The notes under the pieces are model-generated. The model saw only the letters and a program-made list of their open reading frames with translations. It did no database searches and had not been told where the DNA came from. A stretch of DNA of 64,000 nucleotides from positions 248,001-312,000 of the forward strand of contig NZ_CP029426.2 in the NCBI RefSeq assembly GCF_002266435.3, read 5' to 3'. The translations under genes were made by a program, and so were the position numbers. Origin of the DNA: Bradyrhizobium amphicarpaeae. GTDB lineage: Bacteria > Pseudomonadota > Alphaproteobacteria > Rhizobiales > Xanthobacteraceae. Shown here one piece after another: positions 28,628-37,159 of the stretch (position 1 is its first letter; each line of letters opens with the position of its first letter).

Positions 28628-29028
28628 GCTTTCCCTCCACATACGGCAGGCCGAGCGCTGGCGACTGGCGAGCCGACTTGATCATTGACTGATTATGCGT
28701 CGGGCTAACCGGGCCCGACAAGGAGCACAAGCTGGACCTTCGGCGGGCCACCGGCCATGCGGAAGATCAAGGTCACCCGTTGAGATTGTCGCAGATTTGA
28801 AACAGGCCGGCGCGGGGCTTCGGGGCCGTGACCCGGATCCGCGCAATGGGCCTGCGCAGAGCCCTCATGCACCAGTTGAGGTATTCAGAAACCGCCTCTC
28901 GCTGATTCGGGACTCGCAATAGCGTTCGGAACACCCTAAATGGCCAACCCGGGTCCAACGAGACCCCTAGGAACAAAAATCAGAACAGCGGCATTGACCG
29001 ATAACAGACAGGGCTAAGGCATAAGGCT
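28628..29028. other. Intergenic region between divergent acs and topoisomerase genes
   Basis: 401 bp between divergent starts. It should hold both promoters, and the DNA is less GC-rich near 28920-29028. I could not pick out a convincing -35/-10 pair or operator, and the short frames inside are arginine-rich with no coding character. Confidence 0.5.
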
Positions 29029-30198
29029 ATGATGGATCAGCAGAATATCGGGACGATACGGCCCGCTTCAGCCGATCCTGCGGCCGTTGCGCTGGCCAAA
29101 GCCCTCGGACAATGGCCGAAACCGGCCCCTTTCAGTCGTCCGAGCCCGAAAAAGGCCTTCGATACGGCGCCCGCGGCGACGGTCGAGGCGCTCGCCAAGG
29201 AAGTCGGCCTCCGGCTCGGGGACCAGAACGAGCTGACCATCCGCCGCATCAAGCGCGGGAAGGGTTATTCCTTCGTCCGCCCCAACGGAGCGCATATCCG
29301 CGACGCCCGAACCATCCGCCGCCTGCATGCCATGGCGGTGCCGCCAGCCTATCGTGAGGTGCGCTACTCAGCCGATCCGAGCTTGCACCTCCAGGCCGTG
29401 GGACGCGATGCCGCGGGCCGGCTGCAATATCGCTATCACGCCGATTGGGAGAAGGTCCGCGAGCACCGCAAGGCGCATCGCCTGGAAAAGCTCGTCGGCG
29501 CGCTGCCAAAAATCCGGCGCAAGGTCTCGGCGTTCCTGTCAGGCGACGAACCGACGCGTGAGTTCGCGCTCTCGGCCGTGATCGAGCTGATCGCGCGCAC
29601 CGCGATCCGCCCGGGCAATGAATCCTACGCCCGTCTCAACGGCACACGCGGCGCGACCACGCTGCTGAAGTCCAACGTCACGCTGGAAGACGATTGCTTC
29701 GTGCTGACCTTCAAGGCGAAGGGCGGCAAGGCGGTGCGCAAGGAGTGCGACGCGGCCAAGCTGGTGCGCGCCATCGGTATTTTGCAGGGCGTCCCCGGCA
29801 AGCGCATGTTCCAGTACCGCGATGCCTACGGCATCGTGCGCGCGGTCAGCACCACGCAGGTCAACGCGTTCCTGCGCGAGATTGCCGGCATCAAGATTTC
29901 GCTGAAGGATTTCCGCACGCTGATGGCCTCGGCCGTCGTCGTGGAATCGCTGTCGCGGATCACGCCGGCGACGAGCCAGCGCGGCCGCAAGAAGCAGGTG
30001 CTGGACGCGATCCGCGCCGCTGCCGACAAGCTCTCCAACACGCCGGCGATCTGCCGCAAGAGCTATGTCCACGACACCATCGTCACCGCGTTCGAAGACG
30101 GTATCCTCGAACGTTTCGCGGCGACCATGAAGGGCCAGCGCTCGCAGGCACGGCGAGAGCAGCTCTTGCAGCAGGTGGTGGCGACCGCGGCGGTGTAA
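29029..30198 (+). CDS. Type IB DNA topoisomerase
   Basis: A 389-residue eukaryote/poxvirus-type topoisomerase IB that relaxes supercoils through a 3'-phosphotyrosine. The catalytic domain has RTAIRPGNESY (Arg), KGGKAVRKE (Lys), SLKDFRTLMAS (Arg296) and CRKSYVH with the nucleophile Tyr346. The N-terminal domain has YSFVRPNGAHIRD and VPPAYREVRYS, as in bacterial members. Such enzymes occur in Rhizobiales as additions to the usual type IA and II enzymes. Confidence 0.93.
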   Translation: MMDQQNIGTIRPASADPAAVALAKALGQWPKPAPFSRPSPKKAFDTAPAATVEALAKEVGLRLGDQNELTIRRIKRGKGYSFVRPNGAHIRDARTIRRLHAMAVPPAYREVRYSADPSLHLQAVGRDAAGRLQYRYHADWEKVREHRKAHRLEKLVGALPKIRRKVSAFLSGDEPTREFALSAVIELIARTAIRPGNESYARLNGTRGATTLLKSNVTLEDDCFVLTFKAKGGKAVRKECDAAKLVRAIGILQGVPGKRMFQYRDAYGIVRAVSTTQVNAFLREIAGIKISLKDFRTLMASAVVVESLSRITPATSQRGRKKQVLDAIRAAADKLSNTPAICRKSYVHDTIVTAFEDGILERFAATMKGQRSQARREQLLQQVVATAAV

Positions 30199-30213
30199 CT
30201 GTTCGTTACGACT

Positions 30214-30282
30214 GTAGCCCGCATGAGCGAAGCGATATGCGGGTACAGTGCTCCCGGATGTCGCTTCGCTCATCCGGGCTAT
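30214..30282. repeat. Intergenic inverted repeat (family C), reverse copy
   Basis: Arms GTAGCCCGCATGAGCGAAGC and GCTTCGCTCATCCGGGCTAT with inner half-repeats. Its reverse complement matches the copy at 41476-41546 closely. It fills the gap between the convergent topoisomerase and EVE genes and can fold as a terminator. Confidence 0.85.
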
Positions 30283-30290
30283 GGTACCAA

Positions 30291-30704
30291 CTAAATCCCG
30301 CCCATCTTGCAGACGATCTTCCACTCGTCCGCCGTCACCGGCTGCACCGATAGGCGCGAATATTTCACCAGCGCCATCTCGGCGAGCTTCTTCTCGGCCT
30401 TGATCGCGGCCATCGTCACCGGCGTCTTCAACGGCTTGTCGGCCTTGATGTCGACGCAGACGAATTTTTCGGTCTTGTCGGTCGGGTCGGGATAGGCTTC
30501 CTTGATGATCTCGGCGATGCCGACGATTTCCTTGCCTTCGTTGGAATGATAGAAGAACGCCTTGTCGCCCTTCTTCATGTTCACGAGATTGATGCGTGCG
30601 GTGTAATTGCGCACGCCGGTCCAGGCTTCGCCCTTGGCGCCCTTCGCCACCTGCTGGTCCCAGGACCACACCGATGGTTCGGATTTCACCAGCCAGTAGT
30701 TCAT
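30291..30704 (-). CDS. EVE-domain protein
   Basis: A 137-residue single-domain protein of the EVE/PUA-like family. It starts MNYWLVKSEPSVWSWD and has the typical GVRNYTARINL and GDKAFFYHSNEGKEIVGIAEI. EVE domains bind modified bases in DNA or RNA; the stand-alone type resembles human THYN1 and is widespread in proteobacteria. No partner gene adjoins it. Confidence 0.92.
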   Translation of the reverse strand: MNYWLVKSEPSVWSWDQQVAKGAKGEAWTGVRNYTARINLVNMKKGDKAFFYHSNEGKEIVGIAEIIKEAYPDPTDKTEKFVCVDIKADKPLKTPVTMAAIKAEKKLAEMALVKYSRLSVQPVTADEWKIVCKMGGI

Positions 30705-30726
30705 AGCGCCGCCCTATCCGTTCGCC

Positions 30727-30812
30727 ATGGCCGGGCTTGCCCCGGCCATCCAATTCTCTGCCATCAATTCAATATCAAGACGTGGACGCCCGCGACAAGC
30801 GTGGGCTTGACG
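30727..30812. repeat. Degraded copy of intergenic repeat family B
   Basis: First hairpin ATGGCCGGG/CCCGGCCAT (30727-30749) and second hairpin GCCCGC/GTGGGC (about 30786-30804). Same layout as 39337-39421, with more mismatches. It lies between gpsA and the EVE gene, both on the minus strand. Confidence 0.6.
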
Positions 30813-30819
30813 GAAGATG

Positions 30820-31800
30820 TCATTCCTCTGCCTTGAAGGGGCGCGTCATCAGTCCCGAGATCGCGGCGTCGATCGTGCTCCGGCCGCTCAGGATCGAAGC
30901 GACGGCTTCCGACACCGGCATCTCGACGTTTTGCGAAGCCGCGAGTTCGATCAGCACCGGCGCGGTGAACTCGCCCTCGGCCAGCCTGCCCGCGGGCGGC
31001 TGCTCGCCGCGTCCGAGCGCGAGGCCAAGGGCGAAATTGCGCGACTGCAGGCTCGAGCAGGTCAGGATCAAATCGCCGAGGCCGGACAGGCCGGTGATCG
31101 TCTCGCTGCGTGCACCGAGCGCGCGGCCGAGGCGCGTCAGTTCGGCAAAGCCGCGGGTCGTCAGCGCGGCCTGGGCGGAGGCGCCGAGCTTGCGTCCGAC
31201 CGCAATGCCGACCGCGATCGCCAGCACGTTCTTGGCCGCGCCGCCGATCTCGACGCCGCGGATGTCGGTGGAGTGATAGGGACGGAACGTCGGCGAGCCC
31301 AGCGCCTGCACCAGGTTGCTCGCCAGCGCCTCGTCTTTTGCCGCCAGCGTCACGGCCGTCGGCAAGCCGCGCGCGACGTCGTCGGCAAAACTCGGGCCGG
31401 ACAGGATCGCAGGTTGCGCGTGCGGCGCGGCCTCCGCGATCACGTCGGTCATGAATTTATGGGTGCCGTGCTCGATGCCCTTGGCGCAGGCAACGATCGG
31501 CACCGGCCTTGTCAGATGTGAGGCCAGCATGTTGACCGCGCCACGCAAATGCTGCGCCGGTGTTGCGATCAGCAGCATGTCGGCGCGCGCCGACTTGGCG
31601 AGATCGCTGGTGACGACGATTTCAGGAGCGATCCGCACGCCGGGCAGCCGCGGATTGTCGCGCGTCGATGCGATCCGCGCGGCATGTTCGACATTGCGCG
31701 CCCACAGCGTGACGCTCCGTCCCGCCCGTGCCGCCACGGCTGCGAGCGCAGTGCCCCAGGCCCCTGCTCCGATAACGGCGACGGAATTGAACGCCGGCAT
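30820..31800 (-). CDS. gpsA: Glycerol-3-phosphate dehydrogenase [NAD(P)+]
   Basis: A 326-residue cytosolic enzyme that reduces dihydroxyacetone phosphate to sn-glycerol 3-phosphate for phospholipids. [10 protein letters not shown] (residues 11-20) binds the nucleotide. [24 protein letters not shown] and [13 protein letters not shown] are the family motifs around the catalytic Lys and substrate site. It starts two bases after the tsaD stop, so the two form an operon. Confidence 0.96.
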   Translation of the reverse strand: MPAFNSVAVIGAGAWGTALAAVAARAGRSVTLWARNVEHAARIASTRDNPRLPGVRIAPEIVVTSDLAKSARADMLLIATPAQHLRGAVNMLASHLTRPVPIVACAKGIEHGTHKFMTDVIAEAAPHAQPAILSGPSFADDVARGLPTAVTLAAKDEALASNLVQALGSPTFRPYHSTDIRGVEIGGAAKNVLAIAVGIAVGRKLGASAQAALTTRGFAELTRLGRALGARSETITGLSGLGDLILTCSSLQSRNFALGLALGRGEQPPAGRLAEGEFTAPVLIELAASQNVEMPVSEAVASILSGRSTIDAAISGLMTRPFKAEE

Positions 31801-31802
31801 CG

Positions 31803-32894
31803 CTAGTATCCCGCCCGGGTCTTGCCGTAGCCCGCCGGCGCGGTTGCGTTGGCGTCGAGCAGCCAGCGCGCGCGGGGCTGCGCTTCCATCGTGTCGGTCA
31901 GGCCGAGCGCGAGGCGTTCGGCCCCGGCCCAGGCGATCATGGCGCCGTTGTCGGTGCAGAGCGCGGGCGGCGGCATGATCAATTGCGTCCCGGCTTGCCG
32001 CGCGACCTCATCGAGGGCGCCGCGGATCGCCTGATTGGCGGCGACGCCTCCGGCCGCAACCAGTGCGCGCGGCGCGCCGAATTTTTCGCGGAACAGCCTG
32101 AGGCCGACGCTCAACCGGTCTGCGGTCGAATCCAGCACGGCGGCCTGGAAGCTCGCGCAGAGATCGCTGACGTCCTGCGGCGTGATCTCGCCGAGCCGGC
32201 TCGCTTCGGTGCGGACCGCCGTCTTCAATCCCGACAGCGAGAAATTGGCATCGGGCCGCCCCTGCATCGGCCGCGGAAACGCAAAGCGCGTGGCGTCGCC
32301 GCTTGCGGCCGCGCGCTCGACCTGCGGACCGCCTGGATAAGGCAGGCCCAGCATCTTCGCGATCTTGTCGAAGGCTTCGCCGATCGCATCGTCCACGGTG
32401 GTGCCAAGCCGCACATAGTGGCCGACGCCGGTGACCGCGACGATCTGGGTATGGCCGCCCGAGGCGAGGAACAGGCAATAGGGAAATTCGATTCCATCCG
32501 TGAGGCGCGGCGTCAGCGCATGCGCCTCCAGATGGTTGACCGCGACCAGCGGCGTGTCGTGCACCATCGCGATTGCCTTCGCGGTGGTGAGTCCGACGAT
32601 GACGCCGCCGATCAGGCCCGGCCCCGCCGCGGCGGCGACGCCGCCCAGCTGCGCGAAGCCTACGCCGGCCTCCTGCATCGCGTGCTTGATGATGCCGTCG
32701 AGCAGGTCGACATGAGCGCGGGCGGCGATCTCCGGCACCACGCCGCCGAAGCGGGCGTGTTCCTCGACCTGGGAACGCACGATGTTGGACAGGATCCTGC
32801 CGCTGCCGTCGGGCGCGCGTTCGACCACCGCCGCGGCGGTCTCGTCGCAGGTTGTTTCGATGCCAAGTACCAGCATTGGCGAATTGTTATCCAA
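31803..32894 (-). CDS. tsaD: tRNA threonylcarbamoyladenosine biosynthesis protein TsaD
   Basis: A 363-residue member of the Kae1/TsaD family, which joins threonylcarbamoyl to A37 of ANN-decoding tRNAs. It has [11 protein letters not shown], metal-binding His121 and His125 in [20 protein letters not shown] and a C-terminal [11 protein letters not shown] with a third metal ligand. The start at MDNNSPML (32894) is plausible; MLVLGIE at 32876 is an alternative. It forms an operon with gpsA and diverges from hemD. Confidence 0.96.
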   Translation of the reverse strand: MDNNSPMLVLGIETTCDETAAAVVERAPDGSGRILSNIVRSQVEEHARFGGVVPEIAARAHVDLLDGIIKHAMQEAGVGFAQLGGVAAAAGPGLIGGVIVGLTTAKAIAMVHDTPLVAVNHLEAHALTPRLTDGIEFPYCLFLASGGHTQIVAVTGVGHYVRLGTTVDDAIGEAFDKIAKMLGLPYPGGPQVERAAASGDATRFAFPRPMQGRPDANFSLSGLKTAVRTEASRLGEITPQDVSDLCASFQAAVLDSTADRLSVGLRLFREKFGAPRALVAAGGVAANQAIRGALDEVARQAGTQLIMPPPALCTDNGAMIAWAGAERLALGLTDTMEAQPRARWLLDANATAPAGYGKTRAGY

Positions 32895-33026
32895 TTTGCG
32901 CCCTTGCGCTCATCCGGAAAGCAGAGTTCTGGTACGTCCGGTAGCATTCCGGGGCCGGATCGCGCAATCGCCATGCGTAATCGTCCTCGTCATGCGTCGC
33001 CGCCAATTGGTTCGGGAACACCAGCG

Positions 33027-33773
33027 ATGTCCATTCTCGTTACTCGGCCGCATCCCGACAATGAGGCGACGGCGGAAAGTCTGCGCGCACGGGGGCTTGC
33101 CGTGCTGCTTGCGCCGGTGCTCAAGTTCGAGCCGGTCGCCTTCCATGACGAGAGCGAAGCTACCTACGGTGCCATCCTCGTCACATCCGCCAACGCGATC
33201 CGTGCCGTCGCGTCACAATCGCATGATCTTGGTCTGCTGGAGCTGCCGTTGTTCGCGGTCGGCGAACATACGGCTGCTGCGGCGCGCGACGCCGGCTTTG
33301 CCGAGGTGATCGTCGCCGGTGGCGATGCTGCGTCCTTGCGCGACCAGGTGATGCAGAGCGCGCGCGACAAGGTCCTGAAGAAGAAAAGCACGCTGCTGTA
33401 TCTCGCAGGCGCGGATCTGTCGCGCGACCTCGGCGGCGAGCTCGGTGCGGAGGGGTTCAGCGTGGTCACGCAGACGACCTATCGCATGGCGCCGGTCAAG
33501 CATCTGCCGCGCGAGGTCTGTGAGGGCTTTGCGGCCCACGGCGTCGAGGCGGTGCTGCACTACTCCCGGCGCAGCGCCCGGGCGTTCCTGGATGCGGCCA
33601 GGGACGAAGGCGTCGAGATCTCGGCGCTGGCGATACCGCAATGCTGCCTGTCCGAGACGGTTGCCAGCGTGCTGCGCGATGCCGGTGCGTCGCAGGTTCT
33701 GGTCGCTGCGACACCGGACGAAAATGCCTTATTCACCACCTTGGAGCGTGCGTTGCGCACCCGTTTGGCGTAA
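33027..33773 (+). CDS. hemD: Uroporphyrinogen-III synthase
   Basis: A 248-residue protein of the HemD family, which cyclises hydroxymethylbilane with ring-D inversion. The fold shows in LVTRPHPDNEATAESL at the start, ILVTSANAIRAV, LPLFAVGEHTAAAARDAGF, LYLAGADLSRDL and VLHYSRRSARAF. The family is divergent, so the call also uses context: the next two genes are the Mic60-like and HemY-like genes that normally follow hemD. hemC, often just upstream in relatives, is not here. Confidence 0.87.
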   Translation: MSILVTRPHPDNEATAESLRARGLAVLLAPVLKFEPVAFHDESEATYGAILVTSANAIRAVASQSHDLGLLELPLFAVGEHTAAAARDAGFAEVIVAGGDAASLRDQVMQSARDKVLKKKSTLLYLAGADLSRDLGGELGAEGFSVVTQTTYRMAPVKHLPREVCEGFAAHGVEAVLHYSRRSARAFLDAARDEGVEISALAIPQCCLSETVASVLRDAGASQVLVAATPDENALFTTLERALRTRLA

Positions 33774-33838
33774 GAGGTCGGGCCGAATCCGACGTAATCG
33801 GGTCCGTCCCGAGTATGGAAGTGTGAGGAACCGTCACG

Positions 33839-35089
33839 ATGGCCGACGACAAGCCTGAAGACGCAGGATTGGCTCCTGAGTCCGGCCGTGCCAAGCGCAC
33901 TCCGCCCACCATCGACCTCGAAGCCACTGAAGTCTCGACCCAGCCGCAGGAAACGGCCGTCGAGCCGGCGGCGCATCCGGAGCCCGAGCAGGCCGCGCAC
34001 GAGCAGGCCGGGGTCGAGGAATCCGAGGCTGGAGAGATCAAGTCCGAAGCGCTTGGGTCTGAAGAGATCAAGTCTGAGTCGCAGCCTGAACGTGTTGAGG
34101 AACAGCCCTCCGTCGTGTCCGCGCCGATTTCGCCCTGGATCATCGCGCCGTTCTCCGGCGCTGTCGCCGCGGCGGTCGTGATCGGGGTCGGCTGGATGCT
34201 GGGCTGGCCCGCCGTGCAGGCGCCGCCGGCCGCCCCGCAAGTCTCGAGCGCGACGGTCGATGCGCTCAGCGGCCGCGTTGCGGCTGTCGAAGCCAGGGCC
34301 GGCAAGCCCGCCGCCGATCCGGCGATGGCGGCGCGGATCGACGCGCTGGAGAAGTCCGCAAGCAGCTTGCGCAACGACGTCGCCAACCTGCGGACGCAAC
34401 TCGACAAGACCGCGAGCACATTGAACGATGCGAAAGCGGCGCCGCGCGTGGCCACGCCCGACCTCGCCGCTCTGAGCGATCGCATCGCCCAGCTCGAGCG
34501 TGCCGGCAAGACCGAACGCGCCGAGCTCGCGCAGCAGGGCGAGAAGATCGCCGATGCGAAGACGATGGACGACAAGCCGCTGCGCCATGTGGTGGCGGCG
34601 GCCCTGCTCGACGTCGCCGTTCGTCACGGCGATGCTTACGAATCGCAATTGGCCGCAGCGCGGTCGCTCGCCGCAAAGCCCGATATGCTGAAGCCGCTCG
34701 ACACCTTTGCCGCGTCAGGCATCCCGACGCCGGTGGCGCTGAGCCGCGAGCTGCTCAACATCGTGCCGAAGCTGTCGCCGCCGGTGGAAGCCCAGACCAG
34801 CGGCACGGGCATCGTCGAGCGCCTCCAGGCGGGAGCGTCGAAGCTCGTCCGCATCGAGCGCACCGACGGGGTCGGCAATGATCGCGGCGCCATCGTCGCG
34901 CGGGTGACGGCGGCCGCGTTGCGCAATGATTTCGTGGAAGCACGACGCGAGCTCAAGACGCTGCCCGAGGCCGACCGCGCACCGGCACAGGCCTGGCTCG
35001 ACAAGGCCGATGCCCGCGACGCTGCGCTCGCCGCCTCCCGCAAATTCGCCGACGATGCGATGGCGGATCTCGTCAAGCCTGCTCAATAA
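33839..35089 (+). CDS. Mic60/mitofilin-like inner-membrane protein
   Basis: A 416-residue protein with an acidic, Pro/Glu-rich cytoplasmic N terminus (residues 1-95), one membrane helix (about 100-122), a coiled-coil stretch (about 135-240) and a C-terminal mitofilin-like domain (VVAAALLDVAVRHGDAYESQLA, RTDGVGNDRGAIVARVTAAAL). This is the alphaproteobacterial COG4223 protein, ancestor of mitochondrial Mic60, which shapes inner membranes and contacts outer-membrane proteins. It sits in the conserved hemD-Mic60-hemY string with 36 bp to the next gene. Confidence 0.9.
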   Translation: MADDKPEDAGLAPESGRAKRTPPTIDLEATEVSTQPQETAVEPAAHPEPEQAAHEQAGVEESEAGEIKSEALGSEEIKSESQPERVEEQPSVVSAPISPWIIAPFSGAVAAAVVIGVGWMLGWPAVQAPPAAPQVSSATVDALSGRVAAVEARAGKPAADPAMAARIDALEKSASSLRNDVANLRTQLDKTASTLNDAKAAPRVATPDLAALSDRIAQLERAGKTERAELAQQGEKIADAKTMDDKPLRHVVAAALLDVAVRHGDAYESQLAAARSLAAKPDMLKPLDTFAASGIPTPVALSRELLNIVPKLSPPVEAQTSGTGIVERLQAGASKLVRIERTDGVGNDRGAIVARVTAAALRNDFVEARRELKTLPEADRAPAQAWLDKADARDAALAASRKFADDAMADLVKPAQ

Positions 35090-35125
35090 AGGTTCGCGCA
35101 ACAATCAGCGCGTATAGGGATCGTC

Positions 35126-36862
35126 ATGCTTCGCATCGTCCTCTTCCTCGTCCTGATCGCGCTGGCGGCGGCCGGCGCGGCCTGGGTTGCCGACCAGCCC
35201 GGCGATCTCGTCCTGAACGCGGGCAGTTTCCGCCTCTCGACGACGCTTCCCAGATTCGTGTTCATGCTCGGCCTGTTTGCCGCCGCCGTCGTGCTGGTCT
35301 GGAGCATCCTGACGATGATCTGGCGCACGCCGGGCCGCCTGCGCCGCCGTCGCCATGACAAGCGCCACGCCCGGGGACGCCACGCCATCACCCACGGCCT
35401 GCTCGCGATCGGTCATGGTGACACTGCGCTCGCCCGCCGTCACGCCGAGGCGGCGCGGCGGCATGCGCCGAATGATCCGCTCGCGCTGCTCCTGCATGCG
35501 CAGTCGGCGCAGCTCGAAGGCAATCGCGACGAGGCGCAGCGCGTCTTTCGCGTCATGGCCGAGCGCGAGGACACCCGCCTGCTCGGCCTGCGCGGGCTGT
35601 TCATCGAGGCGCAGCGCGCTGACGATGCGGTCGGCGCCGTGATGATCGCGGAGGAAGCGATCAAGCTGTCGCCGTCCTCGACCTGGGCCTCGCATGCGGT
35701 GCTCGGCTTCCGCTGCGCGCGTGGCGACTGGAGCGGCGCGCTCGCGATCCTCGATTCGAATCTGTCCGCAGGCCTGATCGACAAGCCGGCCTATCGCCGC
35801 CAGCGCGGCGTGCTGCTCACCGCACGCGCGCTGGAACTGGAAACCATGGACCGCGATGTCGCGCGCGAGAGCGTGATGGAGGCGATCAAGCTCGCGCCGA
35901 CGCTGGTGCCGGCGGCGGTGCTCGCGGCAAAATTCGAGAGCGAGGCGCATCAGGTGCGCCGCGCGATGAAGCTGGTGGAGGCCGCCTGGCTCGCCAATCC
36001 GCATCCCGATCTTGCGGAGGCCTATGCGCATGTGAAACTCGGCGACTCCGCGCGTCAACGCCTGCAGCGGGTCGAGACGCTCGCGGCCAAGACATCAGCC
36101 GACAAGCCCGGCCATGTCGAAGGTCAGCTCGCGATCGCGCGCGCCGCGATCGACGCCTCCGAATTCGCGCGTGCGCGCGAAGTGCTCGCGCCTTACGTCA
36201 ACGATCCGACCCAGCGCGTCGCGCTGCTGATGGCAGAGATCGAGCGTGCCGAGCATGGCGATAGCGGCCGTGCCCGCGCCTGGACCCTGCGCGCGGTGCG
36301 CGGCCGGCACGATCCGGCCTGGACTGCGGACGGTTATGTCAGCGATCGCTGGCGCCCGGTCTCCCCGGTCACCGGGCGGCTCGATGCGTTCCAATGGCAG
36401 ACGCCGGTCGCGAGCCTGCCTTCGGACAGGGGCACCACGATCGAATCCTCGGCCTTCGAGGAGGCCATGCTGGCGGCCCCGCCGCCGAAGCGGGTGACGG
36501 CGGCTCCCAGCGAAGACCCGGCGGAACCGCCTGCGACAGCACCGGCGCCGGTGCCGGCGGCACAGGACAATTCGCCCCCGACGGCCGAGGAAGAGCCGGC
36601 CGTTGCGACCGCCGAACCGGTCCAGCCGGCCCCCGAGCCCGCCGAATCATCGCCGCCGGCGGCAACGCCGGTGTTCCGGAGCCGCGCCGATCTCGGCAAA
36701 CCCGCGGCTGCGCCGATTCCCGCGGTCATCCCGATCGTCCGGGCCCCCGACGATCCCGGGATCGACGACGAGGGTCCGAGCGATGAATTTACGGAACAAA
36801 TCGGCACGCCCAAGGCCCAGGCCGGCGGCTGGCGCGGATTCTGGTCCCGCTGGGGCGCGTGA
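35126..36862 (+). CDS. hemY: HemY-like protein with TPRs
   Basis: A 578-residue protein. Two N-terminal helices (about residues 1-20 and 45-63) start the HemY_N domain, followed by HAITHGLLAIGHGDTALARRHAEAA and a run of TPR helices to about residue 400. The C-terminal 130 residues are Pro/Ala/Glu-rich and low-complexity. HemY of this type is an inner-membrane protein linked to haem synthesis by operon position, not the oxidase. Exact role unknown. Confidence 0.9.
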   Translation: MLRIVLFLVLIALAAAGAAWVADQPGDLVLNAGSFRLSTTLPRFVFMLGLFAAAVVLVWSILTMIWRTPGRLRRRRHDKRHARGRHAITHGLLAIGHGDTALARRHAEAARRHAPNDPLALLLHAQSAQLEGNRDEAQRVFRVMAEREDTRLLGLRGLFIEAQRADDAVGAVMIAEEAIKLSPSSTWASHAVLGFRCARGDWSGALAILDSNLSAGLIDKPAYRRQRGVLLTARALELETMDRDVARESVMEAIKLAPTLVPAAVLAAKFESEAHQVRRAMKLVEAAWLANPHPDLAEAYAHVKLGDSARQRLQRVETLAAKTSADKPGHVEGQLAIARAAIDASEFARAREVLAPYVNDPTQRVALLMAEIERAEHGDSGRARAWTLRAVRGRHDPAWTADGYVSDRWRPVSPVTGRLDAFQWQTPVASLPSDRGTTIESSAFEEAMLAAPPPKRVTAAPSEDPAEPPATAPAPVPAAQDNSPPTAEEEPAVATAEPVQPAPEPAESSPPAATPVFRSRADLGKPAAAPIPAVIPIVRAPDDPGIDDEGPSDEFTEQIGTPKAQAGGWRGFWSRWGA

Positions 36863-36962
36863 GCCGCATTTCGAACCCGGCTTGTCCTTGCCAATTCGGG
36901 TCATGCCCGATATCAGGAGCGCGCGTATCGGGGCCGGCATTGCCTTGGCCCCGGCAGGGTTC

Positions 36963-37038
36963 GCCGCAATAGCTCAGTTGGTAGAGCACGTCATTCGTAA
37001 TGACGGGGTCGGGGGTTCGAATCCCTCTTGCGGCACCA
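36963..37038 (+). tRNA. tRNA-Thr (CGT), CCA encoded
   Basis: A 76-nt cloverleaf: acceptor GCCGCAA/TTGCGGC, D arm TAGCTCAGTTGGTAGAGC, anticodon stem CGTCA/TGACG with loop TTCGTAA (anticodon CGT, 36996-36998), T arm GGGTTCGAATCCC, and encoded CCA at 37036-37038. Confidence 0.97.
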
Positions 37039-37159
37039 GCGCCTCGATTGTCCGGTCCTCGCAAGCCTGCGCTCTGCTCGCTGAAGTCGGCTCGCGCGCG
37101 TTGCGCTCCGCCCTTGTGTCACTACGATGCGCCGCCGATGAACGCGCGCAACGGGGCAA

